This document shows positions 1 to 12,800 of a stretch of DNA of 64,000 nt, one piece after another (positions within the stretch are counted from its first letter, which is position 1; the number at the start of each line of letters is the position of its first letter). Made by a program: the position numbers and the translations under genes. The stretch is taken from assembly GCA_020086605.1 (NCBI GenBank), contig JACBWW010000004.1, positions 21,992,506 to 22,056,505 on the forward strand, in the 5' to 3' direction. This stretch comes from Lanius collurio (lineage: Eukaryota; Chordata; Aves; Passeriformes; Laniidae). The notes below the pieces were generated by a model. That model was not told the origin of the DNA. It ran no database searches and saw only the letters and a program-made list of their open reading frames with translations.

Positions 1-3000
1 TCCCTCTGATCTTCTGTTAAATTTCTTGTCACTTCATAAATAAAATGTACCTGCAATTACAGATACAGTTTGCACCTGAAGATGCACAAAAAGGTCTTGC
101 AAGAATGAAGGCTTCTGTCTTTGCTGTAATTTCAACTGGCAATAAGTAGAGATAAACTAACATTAGAAAATGGTTCATCTCCTTGGATAAACCATAAAAA
201 GAAGTTCCTTTAGCTTTTGTGTGTGGCATCTCATTACAATCAGCAGCATAAAAGAATCACTAGTGTGACTTTCCATTACAGGATCCTCCCTTCAAACTCA
301 TAATATGGCTCAGAACTGTCCCAAAGGCTGGATCCTGGCTGCATCACACCTCCAGCTTGCTTGCTACCTTCTTCTTGGAGGAGTCATTGAACAACTGCTC
401 AGACAGGGATGTTTCCAACAGCCACACATCCTCTTCTGCCCCAGAACTAGCAGGTAATAAGAGAACAGGACACTACTGACTAGCCCACAGAAAAAGAGAA
501 TGGAAATCTTAAAGCAAGATTCTTCCTCCCGCTCAGTGGAACTATCAGTGAAACGATTGGGCAGAGGAATATCATAAGCTGGATAAAGCTGTCACCCTAA
601 AGCTAAACTGCCCTCATCTAAACTGATTGGTATTACAACATTCATTTCACACTAGATAGATCACATGGAGAAAGATGTGGAAAGACAACTCTCACTGTGT
701 AAAATGTTTGGTTTTGGTCATGGCAAACTGAACACATATGTCACACTAACGCAATTTACAATGGGAGTATTTATTTAGTGAAGTGAAAACACTGAAAGCA
801 TTCAAAATAACATCTGTGAACAAGCACTATCTGCAAAGTACAGGCCTAAAACAAGAAGCTAATCTGTCTCAGACACTGCCACTTTGCACTTTTTCTTAGC
901 TATCTGAATTAGCATTTTTCTGCTCAACTCCATTCCACCTCCTGCTTTCAAGGACATTTGCCAGTCCTTGATTAATAATAATAATCCACAGATTATTGTG
1001 AGAATTGTACTAGGCAAGAGCAAAGCCCAAATAGTCTCTGACAAATGAGTATGTTGGGTTTTTTTTTAAATGAGAGGTCCTAATCCAAAGAGGAGAACTG
1101 GGTAAAAGACTGATTCTACTACAGAAAAAAAAGACAACAATGAGATTACTTCAATCAGCTACCCAAACCACTCTATTCTTTACCTTCATCCCCTGGACGT
1201 GGAGATGATAAGGAGCAGATTTGAACATTTACTTTTTTCAGAAGAAATTGCTAGAGGAGAAAATGCATTACCATTATTCATACGAATTTCTCTCACCTTC
1301 AGCAACTGTCAGCTGAATGCTAGGCTACTTTGCTCTTCCTATTCAGAATAACTGGTCTAAAAACCAACAAGGCAATTGCAGTTAATCTAGTACTTAGCAT
1401 ACACTTAGCCACTGTTGTCAGACCTCAGAGGGCCCAGTTTGCAAAGCCTCTATTCTTCACAATTTTTTTCCTGAATACCTGGAAACTACTTTTCAGAAAC
1501 AATAAAATTTAAAGAACTTGCACTGAATATACTATCACACCAGCTTCAACAGGCAATCTGTGTTAACTCAATCTCCATGAGCCAAGAATGAAATTTAAAT
1601 TTATATTGAACAAGTATGAAATATTAACGTGTAAATTCATACTATACTTTGGTCTCTAAATTAAGTTTACAGAGTCTACTGAGTCTGACAGTTCATAATG
1701 AAACACCAAGAGTGTCCAAAGCTGAGAAAACCCTGACAATAATATGCATTTGTCAATTACATTTATTTTGACAACAGAAGCAGACCATATTTGGATGAAT
1801 ACAAAGAACTGTTTTAAAATCCCCACTGGTGTGACTAAGGGGTTTTGTCTGTTCTTCAATCTATCCTAAACCCACATGCCTTTCCTTTCCTGCGCCTATT
1901 TAAAACATCAAAATACAGCACGAAATGAAGAGTAAATCTGCATCAGAATCTGATATTAAAAATATTCGCTATCCAAAATTAGATCAAGTAAAATTTACTA
2001 TTACCCAAATGGCACCCATAAAACAGCTTCAAAACTTCACTGCAGAAACTAATTATGTACCTTCACCACAGAAGAAGAAAGCAAGCTCAGACATTGAGAA
2101 CAACACTGTATATTACCGTTAAACTAAAAGAAAAGATCAGATGCCTTGCAACTGTGGTTTGCACCAAAGTAAGAGATGTGCAACAAGGGACAAACAAACA
2201 CTTATAAAAAGAGCAATGACAGAATACAGATACGCTTCTTAAACTGTATGCTATACACAATTTGTAAGGTAGCATGGGCTTTTTTTCACCATTTCTCTTC
2301 AGGAAAGAAAAGAGAACAGCATCATACCCATTCAGCTTTCAATTTCAGATAACTTAAAAAGTCAGCTTTATACAAGTCAAAATTCTTTTTCATCCTAAAT
2401 CATGCATAGTTTTTTAAAACATCAACAGTATTTTTTTAAAGGTGATTTGAAATTCTCCATTTACTGTTTTCAGTGTTAATTTCTGAAGAGACAGTCTACT
2501 CACCACCTGGAACTCCCTGTTCTTGTATATTACTATAAATTGAGCCAAGATCTGGTTTTCTTCAGTCCCACACACTGCTATAAAATAGCTGTGCACAAGG
2601 TTACACCCTGATCTGTGTGACACTGACATAAATATGAGTAAATAATTTGGTTTGGTCACATGACAAATAATTTAAAACTTCCAAATATCTTCAAGTTGGT
2701 GGCATCCCTTTATTTTTTCCTGTTCAATGCACATTAAATAGAAATAAGACTTTTAATGTTTAACCAGCAGAGACAAAAATATGTTTTTCAGTTTTATTTA
2801 AAACCATCTATCAAAACACTGCTGTCAAAAGAAATCCTATTAGTTACAATTCTTTGAAAATTCATATTTGAACTAACAAAAATTCCTTTAATAAATATTT
2901 CAGCCTTACCTGAAAAAGGTATTCAGGAGATAATTAAGACATAGATACTGCTGAAAGATGCAAACATTCAGAAAAATTATAACATTTATAGGATAAGGCA

Positions 3001-6000
3001 ATAAAAATATTGTAGGAACTCTGTGTTACGTTGATTTTAAATCTGAGAGGTGACGAAAGTAATTTCCTGTATAACTAGCAATGGCAATGCTTCTGCTTTT
3101 ATAGAACAAACTAGTATTCACATTGCTTTCACTTTGCTTATCTTGACTAATTGTCTTTCTGATTCCTATTAACAACCTTTTTAGAGCTTATTATTATAAA
3201 GATTATAATAATATGAGCTTTGTATGGGGAAAAAAATTCTTTCAGAAGGTGGGAAAATTAAGAACACTGAAGTAAAACCTGAAACCTTCTACATTTAGGT
3301 CTCCTCTACAAACACAGTTCAGTTCAATACTCATTACCATAATTATTAAAAGATTGCTCAGTAAGATATGAAATTATTTGTTAGTCCCAATCAGCTTCCC
3401 ACTGGGCAGATGCACACTTCTAATGGTTTTCACTGCTATGGCACCTTAATAACCAAAGAAAAGGGTGGTATGACACACTTTAGCAAATGAAGCAATTCCA
3501 GTATTAACCTGGAACTGATTCTGCCAGCTGAGACAGCGTCAGTCCCTGTCAAGCTGTCACACTTCACTACCACTGACTTCACTTTAACGTTAATGAGAAG
3601 GCAGCAGACAGCCTAATTTAATGGTCAGCCCCCACAATGCAGCTTGTCCACAAGGCAGAAACACTCGAGCAGGGCTCTGAGACTGCCTCTTGAACAGAGA
3701 TGCTCTTGCTGCTTCCCATGCAGCCCTTGCACTTGGAAGGGAGAAAATAATAAAGTTCTCTCCCAGTCTTTAGGGTGGCTAATTATCCATCTCCAATAAT
3801 ATTTATTACACTTATGGCTCCTTAGTTAAACGATCAAACAAATACACAGTTAGATTTCTCATATTTAGCAACTAGGTAATGCAAAGGAATCATAAGCCTT
3901 ATTTTTCATAATATCATTAATTCACACATATCATCTGAAACTCTCTGTTTTTAAAATGTTCTAAAAGCTGCAGAATGTGTAAGAATGTTTCTAACTTTTC
4001 CAAACATGTGTGTTCAATACATGATAAACAATCCTCTTCTGGAAGCTTAGTTCATGCAAAAGATGGAACAGAAGAATAAAGCAGAAGTAAGGAAGTAGAA
4101 CTCAACACAAATTAACTAACAATGTATATGAACAAAGCCATTTTCTCCAGACTGACCCTGGATTTCTCTTTGGAAAGCAAACTTACATCTGAAGAAAGCA
4201 GCAGTGTTTACGCAGAAATATGTATCACATTTTCAAGCTATTATAACATTCCTCATCTACCAGTTTGTTGAAGAATGACTGCAACATACACAAAGTTACA
4301 GATGACTAAAGAATAAGATGTGTCTCCCTGTAAGGTGACAAAGACTAATTAAAAAAAAAAAAACAAAAGTCAAAGTAGTTTCCTTTTCCACCTTCTTTTA
4401 AGGAAACCCACACAAAACTGCTGCTGCAGCCAAGATTGCATGAGGCTAATATTCTCTTTAATGACTACTGGAGCTATAAGACATCTTGAGTTGTTTTTAC
4501 ACCCATTAGGTATTTTTCTAGTCTTCTTTTGACTCAAGAAAGCTATGGGATCTGTGATGCAGGAAAAAACCCCAGTCTTGTAAAATTAAAACCCAATACC
4601 ATTTCACATATCCTATCAATGTCTCTCTTATGCTCAGATGCTGCAAAGCTACAGTTTTTTATGCCCCATCTGGGCAAACCCTCCACAAAATATCTTTATA
4701 CCAGTGCTCCTTCTCCCACTCACAGAAAATTCTGTAAGTGGCTGGCAATAATGTGTGCAAGTTTTGTAAATTTGTTTAAGGGAAAATAAAAATATTCTAC
4801 ACTGTCTATCCTGAGGAAGCTAAAGATTAATAATGAAGAAACCATAATGCAAATACTCAAATACAAATATGTATCTCACATATGCATGCACGCAAATCAA
4901 AGAACAACTTTCATGCAAATTAGGTATTGCACTTCTAAATTTACTAAACTAAGATATATATGTTGTCTCTGAGGAAAAACAGAGAAATTATTCCACTAAT
5001 ACCATGACTGTTCAAGGCATCTTCAAAGGATAAAGAAAGAAAGCACAAGAAAACTGGAGAGGGAACAGAGTGGCACAACACTTTCTGTAACAAAGTAAAA
5101 GACAACTAAGGGCTTAGGAAATACGAATTGCAAATGAAGATGGAGTCCCCAAAGCAACAGAATTCTGTGGAATGCTCCAAAGATATGATCATCAAGACTT
5201 GAAAAACTCTCTTCCACACCCTTGAAAGGAACCAAGTTGAAGAAAATAAAAGCATGCTAAACAATGCTATGGACTCTTCGAGAAAAGAGATGGAAAGCAC
5301 ATAATGAGCAAAAGAAGAAAGAAAAGTTTAAGCTGTAATACACAAAACATACATCCTTCCAGTTAGGGTGAAAAAAAATCACAATAAACAAGAGAGAAAA
5401 TTCTTCCTAAATCACAAATTCATTAAGCCAGTAAGAACACAGGGAATTACAGATCTTATCACTCCTTGTCTGCTGTGTTTGTCTTCATCAAAGGCAGAAT
5501 ACATTATTTTTTTTAAACTTCAAGAGTCAACTTCAGCATGGTCAAGAAAACCAACTAATGGGAAAGACAAATGTAAAGTGATACTATCACTCCTAATTTT
5601 ATGAAGCTAGGATTGATGAAAAAATAAGCTGAACTGAACAGCTGTAGGAACAATGTGAAGCCACTTCAGAATTCAAATAAAAATCAGACATCAGCAAAAT
5701 TTAGAAGAAATACGGGATTAAAGTAATTTCCATCACCTCTCTGTCCCAGAGGACACAGTGCACCACCAAAACCACTCACACTCCTGAAATCAGTGCAGCA
5801 TTCTGTGGGGAACGGGCACAACAATCCCTTGAAAATAAAGAGTCTAAGGACTTTTTCTATGTTAAACCAGGACATTTAGGTGCATTGTCGTAAACAGAAA
5901 TTATCAATACCCATTTTACTTTAAAAAGCCCCTAATAAAGCCTCAGTTCTTTAATTGCATTATTTTACTGCCTTTATTTTACATGATTCAATTAAATCCT

Positions 6001-7867
6001 ACCTTACCAGCAACTTCTGTGCCACAGTCATATTCCACATCATTGCTTAAAACCCTGGGAGTAAAAGGCCCTCCTGCTTTGCTATTGACACACACAACCT
6101 ACTAAGCACTGTATCTAAGAAAATGGTTATGAATAGTTTGCTTTTTATCACGTCCTCCAGGTAATTGATAAGGTGAGGCACTAGAAGCCTCTTCTTTTAC
6201 TTCTTCTGGGAAAAAATCACTATATTTTTCATTATAACTCTGTTGATTTGCTCTCTTCCATCAGTCAATACAATCACAGACAGCAGAAAGAACCTCCCAT
6301 GATTATTAATAGTTTCAGTATTATGGCTGAGTTAGCATGTTTCCGAACATTTAAGTTTTATAAGTTTCTCTGAACTTGACATCATTGAAGACTATGAGAT
6401 CTTCACCACGCAGACTTGACATTAATTCGCAAAAAAATTTCTCTTCTAAACATATATATCTAAATATATATATTTATATAAAACTGTGGTTATCATGTTC
6501 ATCTGATTGAAGCTGAGACTTGACTGTATTAAAGAAAATGCCTGATTTTGTTAAAGGGTTCCTTTCAAATCTATAGACATCACTGTCCTGCTAATGGTTT
6601 TGCTATGAAAGCAGGATGTGCATCCCAAAATCCATGAGCTGCTGTCTCCCTATAAAGGGGCTCATCTCCTACCATATCTTAAGGTAACTCTTTAATCCTA
6701 TCTTATGAAGTCTTAGAGATACAGAGTTCTTTATTAATTAAACTTACAGACAGTCTAGTAAGAGTTCTACATGTAAGTGAAACAGTTCTACCAATTTTAT
6801 ATTTAGTAGATTCACTTCAGTGTGTAACTGCCACAGAAGTGCAGAGACAAAGGAGTGCTGGAGGGAACCAGGGTCTGTGCACACGAGCCAGTCTGCACTC
6901 AGAAAAGAGTGACTGACTACAACATAAAATGCTACCCTACCATTTCAGGTTTGTATCAACATACCTGTCTGACCCCATTAAAATTGGAGCAAGCAGTCCT
7001 GCTGACTCCTTCATAACTTGGGCTCACAAAATTGTTCCTCAAAGAAGGTCTCTGGAGGTCTTCTGCTGGCAACATTAGGTAAGGCCAGGTAGGGATTCTT
7101 CTAGTACAATCTAGACAACTACCAAGAATGGAGATCCCGGGGACTCCCCTCCTGGTGAAGAGCCATAGCAATTATTAAATTGGTCCTGGGACTGTAAGGA
7201 TTGCTTTTGCTCTTTCACCATTGAGTTCCTAACATTGTTCATGTTGGTTATTGACAACTGCTTCTGTTGAAGTGCATCAGACAGGTAATAAAGCCTTTTA
7301 GACCTTGTGAGATGCTTGTGCATTCTTTCAGCTGAAACTAATGAGATTAGAGGGCAGCCTGCATATGGCAAGATCAATTTGTCAAAGGCTAAATCCACTA
7401 CAAAAAGTAAAATTTATAACACAAAAGGAAAAAGAATGCATTAGCATATTAGAGTGCCAAATACTTTATCTAAATAAATGTGAATTAACAGCATTTTCAC
7501 GGTCTAACTAAAAAGCAATGAAATCAAACTATTTTATTGTATTAGCTTCACTATGTAGTAGGTATAGACAAGAGAATTGTTTTCTATTACAAAACTTAGC
7601 AGTTTTTGGCAAGACTATATTTCCTTCAAGAGTTACAATCGACTTCTCAATCTTTACAAAACTTAGCTTAAAAGAAAAACACAACAGTAATGCTAACATA
7701 TTAAAAATCACTGATAATGCTTCCAGCACCCCACAACTGATAAAAAATTAGCATGCTGGAAAAAATTAAAATAATTTTAAAACTAGTGTTTTAAAACAAG
7801 ATTTTTCTAAAGCTACCACAAACTTAATTAACTTCAAATCTCTGAAACAGTCAAGCAATACACATAC
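1..7867 (-). other. NUBPL intron 7 (5' part only)
   Basis: AT-rich intron sequence following the donor at 7867-7866. I read it for the next NUBPL exon and for CR1, LTR and RNA-gene signatures and found none. All open frames are under 100 codons with no family resemblance. Content of note is limited to an AT-rich low-complexity stretch near 6449-6482. Confidence 0.8.
6449..6482. repeat. AT-rich low-complexity stretch
   Basis: TA/AAATATATAT repeats, similar to shorter TA runs at 38777-38790. Confidence 0.7.
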
Positions 7868-7961
7868 CTGTAACTGGAATATTCTGTGATACTGACAGCT
7901 GTACATCTCCAGTCCCAGGTGGCATGTCAATTACTAAATAGTCCAACTGACCCCAGTCAAC
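7868..7961 (-). CDS. NUBPL: NUBPL exon 7: Walker B / switch II exon
   Basis: 94 bases encoding residues 183-213 plus one base: [19 protein letters not shown] then [26 protein letters not shown] is the Walker B and switch II region of the family. The acceptor is GTCTTCTAG and the donor is CAG|GTATGT. This is the last NUBPL exon in the window. No sequence resembling the next exon (human GAVIVSTPQDIALMDAHKG region) was found between 1 and 7867. Confidence 0.97.
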
Positions 7962-9866
7962 CTAGAAGACAGAACAGATACTGAGATACCCTCTCAGTCA
8001 CAATTTCAGCATGAGATCAAGCCATTATTTTCCTAAGACACAATCTTTGCTGATTATTCCAAACTATGAGTGCAACTTTATCATTAACTTAATTGGCATA
8101 ATTCTTATTTAATTATTTCCCTCCTAAAATTAGCAATAACTTAAGAATTTTACTTTGCAACTGCATAATCATGGCTTAGAAGCAAATACTAGGTAAAACT
8201 CAGACTAAAAATATGGGGTTTGTGCAGAAAATATCACTTAGGAGTTGCTTCTATTAATTTAAGACTACTTTTGCTTCCATCTTATCACTTGTGAAACAAC
8301 ATAGCTTATTTACTAGCTTAAACAAAACACCCTAGATTTGTTAAATTAAAATCACCAGGTATAATTATACAGACTTACAACATTCTTAACATCACAAAAT
8401 AAAAAAAGATTAAACTTTTGTTAGACATCAAATGAGAGCAACCGTTAAAGATATTAGACTCCAACATGAGAATAGTGTGATTACTTGCACTTTTTTACTA
8501 GACTGACTTTGAGGAGAGCCAAAAAACTCTCCCTAGAGCATGGTGCACAGAGATAAACGTTCACTTAATAAGAACAGAAATGATACTACAAAATGACAGG
8601 ACATAAATGATCCTACTCTATATAATGGGCAGCCTACCTACACTTTATCTAAACATTTCCCAATAGATATATTGGAATTATATGGTATGTTTCTGATTGA
8701 TACAAAATATACAAGATATAACTGTATGAGTCACTTTAAAACAGGAAAATGCCAAACTAAAGCATTGTATTTTACACATTTCCTCAAGTATCATTTTAAC
8801 AGCAAAATATAATCAACACTTTGCCAGTCCCCTAGTTACTGTCATGGCATTCTAGACCCTGTCAGGGGAACACTCATTCATTTTCATTCAGTTCTTGTAT
8901 GGATGATTTTCAAGGGAAGCACATCCCATGTGAAATACAGATCACTAATCCACTATGCACTCCAGTGAGAAATGGAATTTTTCCCTTTCCAAAGCAGACA
9001 AATGAAGTAGGAAGACTTCAGAGCACTTACGAGAGAACAGGGATGGTAAAGGTTAGCTGAAAATCCTAACTTTACATGTCTAAATTAGGGACTCTCAAGG
9101 ACACCTCCCTTTTCTCATTTTCTATACAAAGGTTGCAGGACTACTAAATGGTGCCTAAGACAGTCTAGCTACACCAGAAATGCCACTTATGTTGACCACA
9201 GAAAACACTGCACTTTTTCACATTTGATATTGATCTACATCATCTATAATATCTATATTTTGTCAACAAAAATGACATAAACGTAGCAGATTTCTAAAAT
9301 CAATTAGCATTCATAATTGTATTGAGACTATATAACCCCGAAGAAAAACTACATATCTGTGCAAAAATACACATACAGAAACAATTATGGGCAGGAAAGC
9401 CATTTTATCTGGAAAAAAAGTCTGCTTTTCAGTTTGGTTTTCTAAGTAATCTTGCTTAGCTATTCACCAGATAAATGCTAGTGCTGATGAATGCCTCCTT
9501 GTACAGTAAAAACTACTTTGCTCACATGAAGGCATGAACTTCAAATTTCTATGTTTCTTAATAAAAAATCAATCATAATAAAGGTCACAGATTGAAATTA
9601 TATAGATGTAGCAGTTTACAACACTAATAAGGCCACATTCCTTGAAGATTTGCAACTGAACACAGATCTTCCATAAGTAACATGCATAAATCTCAATATT
9701 CAAACCCCACATCTTTCATAATAATCACAATCATTTGAAATGCTAGGTAGGCATAGGCAGTTTTAGTTTTTAGAAAGGACTAATGGATTAATTCAAAATA
9801 CCTCCCCCCTCCCAATTCTTCATGAAGACTGATTCTGGCATCTTTTGTTAAGTTTATACATATGTG

Positions 9867-9897
<31 letters not shown>

Positions 9898-12800
9898 AAA
9901 TTATATATAATACAATTCCAGTAATCATATTCTCCTTCTTTAAATGCTTCTACAGAATAGAATGAATAAACTGTTTTTTTGCTTTCTGCCTTGCAGCAAG
10001 ATGCAGTCTGGAAACACATCTATGAGTGGCATTGCACTACTATCATTCTGACACAGTTTCTAATCACTTTGTCTGCCAAAAACTCTTGGTTCTTGGATAT
10101 ATTATGGAAAAAAAACCCTTGGATATTTCATGATTTTCAGTCCTTTTTTCCAGGAGCTCAAATTCAAGTCCTTCTAGGTACACCACTGCCTTATGGAGTA
10201 GTACAAAACAACAAAAATCCCACCCTTATGGGTAACTGGAATGAAAAATAATTTCTACTCAACCTAAAAACTGTCTGGTTTTCCATATACTTGCCAGCCC
10301 TAACTATAAGCTAGGTCCTCCTGTGAACCAAAGTGACTTTCTGGGCCTGACCAAGAGCTTTTCTTTTCAGCCTTACCAGATGTTTTGCTCCTCCAACCTC
10401 TTCAAGCACTAGTCTCATTCATCAAGTTCCATGTGATCGCTGAACATACCAAGCATCACAGTTGTGCACACATTAAATCCTACTGGAGTATTAAACCCTA
10501 CTGGAGGTGACTGCAAATGCCAGTGGCTCAAAGACTTTCCTACACATTCAGATTTGTGGAGATACACAAATTTTTGCTCAAGAAGTTACTTTCAAAATTT
10601 ACCCCATACAGTAGCAGGGAAAAAAAAGGATGGAAACTGGAGGGCACCAGAGTTTTCTGCCTCAAGCTTCCTGAGTAAGTGACCATGCACTTTCTGGATT
10701 GTCCTATAAATAATGATTTTTAATCATTTTTAATAAAGTTACAAACCTTTAAAAACTGAAGCTAATAAAGGAATCTTAAGCACATGGTGAATCTCATGGT
10801 AAATCTCATTGCTAGGCAACAGGAAAAATACTCTGTTAACACATAGTGTAATTAAATTATAACGCTTTATTTAATTTAGGGTACTGTAAACACCTTATTT
10901 CACATATTTTCTTCAAATTCACAAATTAAAAAGAAATGCACTGTCTATCAAATTAAGTGTGCTCTGTTATAATACTTACAAATATGAGCACAGAAAAATG
11001 GGGAAGCTACACCATCCCAGCAGCAGGGAAGAGGACATCTTGCCACTGTGTAGAAAAGGGGGAAGACAGGCTTTTGTCCCACAAGTTCAGAAAAAGCCAT
11101 AGCAAAGACACTAAGGTCTGTAAGTACTGAATATATATAAAAGAACTACCCTCCACAAACCTCTCTGAGACATGCCACTGCTCTGCTGATGAACTGGTGA
11201 AAAGAAAGTCAGGCAGCAAAGCAGACTGGAAAATCACTCCTAATTAAAACCAACACTGTTTTTAATTTTGAATGTAGTCAAGAGTTATCTCACAATTTCA
11301 TTTTCCTCTTTTTCATTTGTAATTCAGGGCAAGAAGGGAGAGCTGCACCAAAATGATATAGCCATAATTTCTGGAAAGAACTGAGCTAGCATATTTGCCC
11401 AGTAGTGAGCAGTAGTGTCTAGACATACAGGTTTGCTCAGACTTGGGCTGGGGAACGCTGCACATAACCCATTTCTCACTGTCCTCTTATTTGCTTCTAT
11501 TCTGCAAGGATTGGATGACGCTCAGTTGCTCCTTCATTACCATCCCACAGGAATACAGCAGTATGAAAATCCATTATTAAACACATTATTGAATGTAATT
11601 TGGATAATTTGTTATAGAAGTGTACACTTTATTTAATGGGAGAAGAAATTTCAGGTCTGTTACTAAATTTCAGCACAGTAGAAAGAAAGAAGGGAAAGAC
11701 ATTTTTAATTAAATTTAGAACTGGAACATAAAATCAACAGTGGCTTTTTGAAATCTACTATTGGCATTCATTCAACATTATTAAAATGGAACATATAATC
11801 AGGCTGTGATGTAACACACTAATTTGAATGCAAATCCTGTTTATATGCAACAATTTACCAAATTAGGACCACTGTCCTCATGTTCTCAATGAGTTCCAAG
11901 AAGTGTGTCTGCATGCAAATGTGGTTTCACACAAGAAAATGAGCTCAGATTAACAGCAGATTACAGAAAATGTGTTCCCTTTGCAAGCAATAGGCAGACA
12001 GCAGCTACAAAAGCCTGCCTTGTAGCATCTGAAATCTGCCAGCACCTTTGCATGTACAGAGATGTTAATGTCTTTGCCCCTCTAATGTATACAGTGTGTA
12101 AAACATTTCAGAGCATAGAAATGTAATTGCATTTTCCTTAAGCACAGTGTTCATCCTTTTTAAAAAAGGCTTAACTTGGCATTTATTGTTAAGCGATGTA
12201 ATTAAGTGCCATGTGCTTCTGTGTATTTTCCCTTGCTCAGAAACACTACAAATGCTTCTATGTAAATTACTTTAATCAATCACTCTGCTTATGTGACAAT
12301 CTATAATCAAAATACCAGATATGCATTTTGAGTAAGGCTTCTAAATAGCAAGTTAAATCCAAGGTAGAACACATAGATACAGATGACATTTCTGCTGAGG
12401 AATGAAGCCTGATCATCCTCTGTGCATGAGGTAGAAATGACAGAGCATTAGAACAGAAGAGGGATTGCTACTTATGACTTTGAAGTAATCCTCATGTTTG
12501 GTTGTTTGGTAAATAACAGAAGATATTATTTACTTGTTCTTATTAAGAGGAATACATGCAGAGTTACAATCAAGCATTATGCAGGTGCAGACTTGGCAGC
12601 AGCCAGCCAAACTCTGAACACCAGGATCAGAAAAACAGCAAGAGCTATACTGCAGGCAGCAGTCTATTCCTGCCAGATCCATCCTCCTCTCCTAAGTACT
12701 TTGTGTGTGTATTAATGATTTAATCCAGGCAAGCAGCTGAACAAAATAAAGGTAAGAAATTACATTCTTAAATGAAGATTTATATACCTGTTCACATGTA

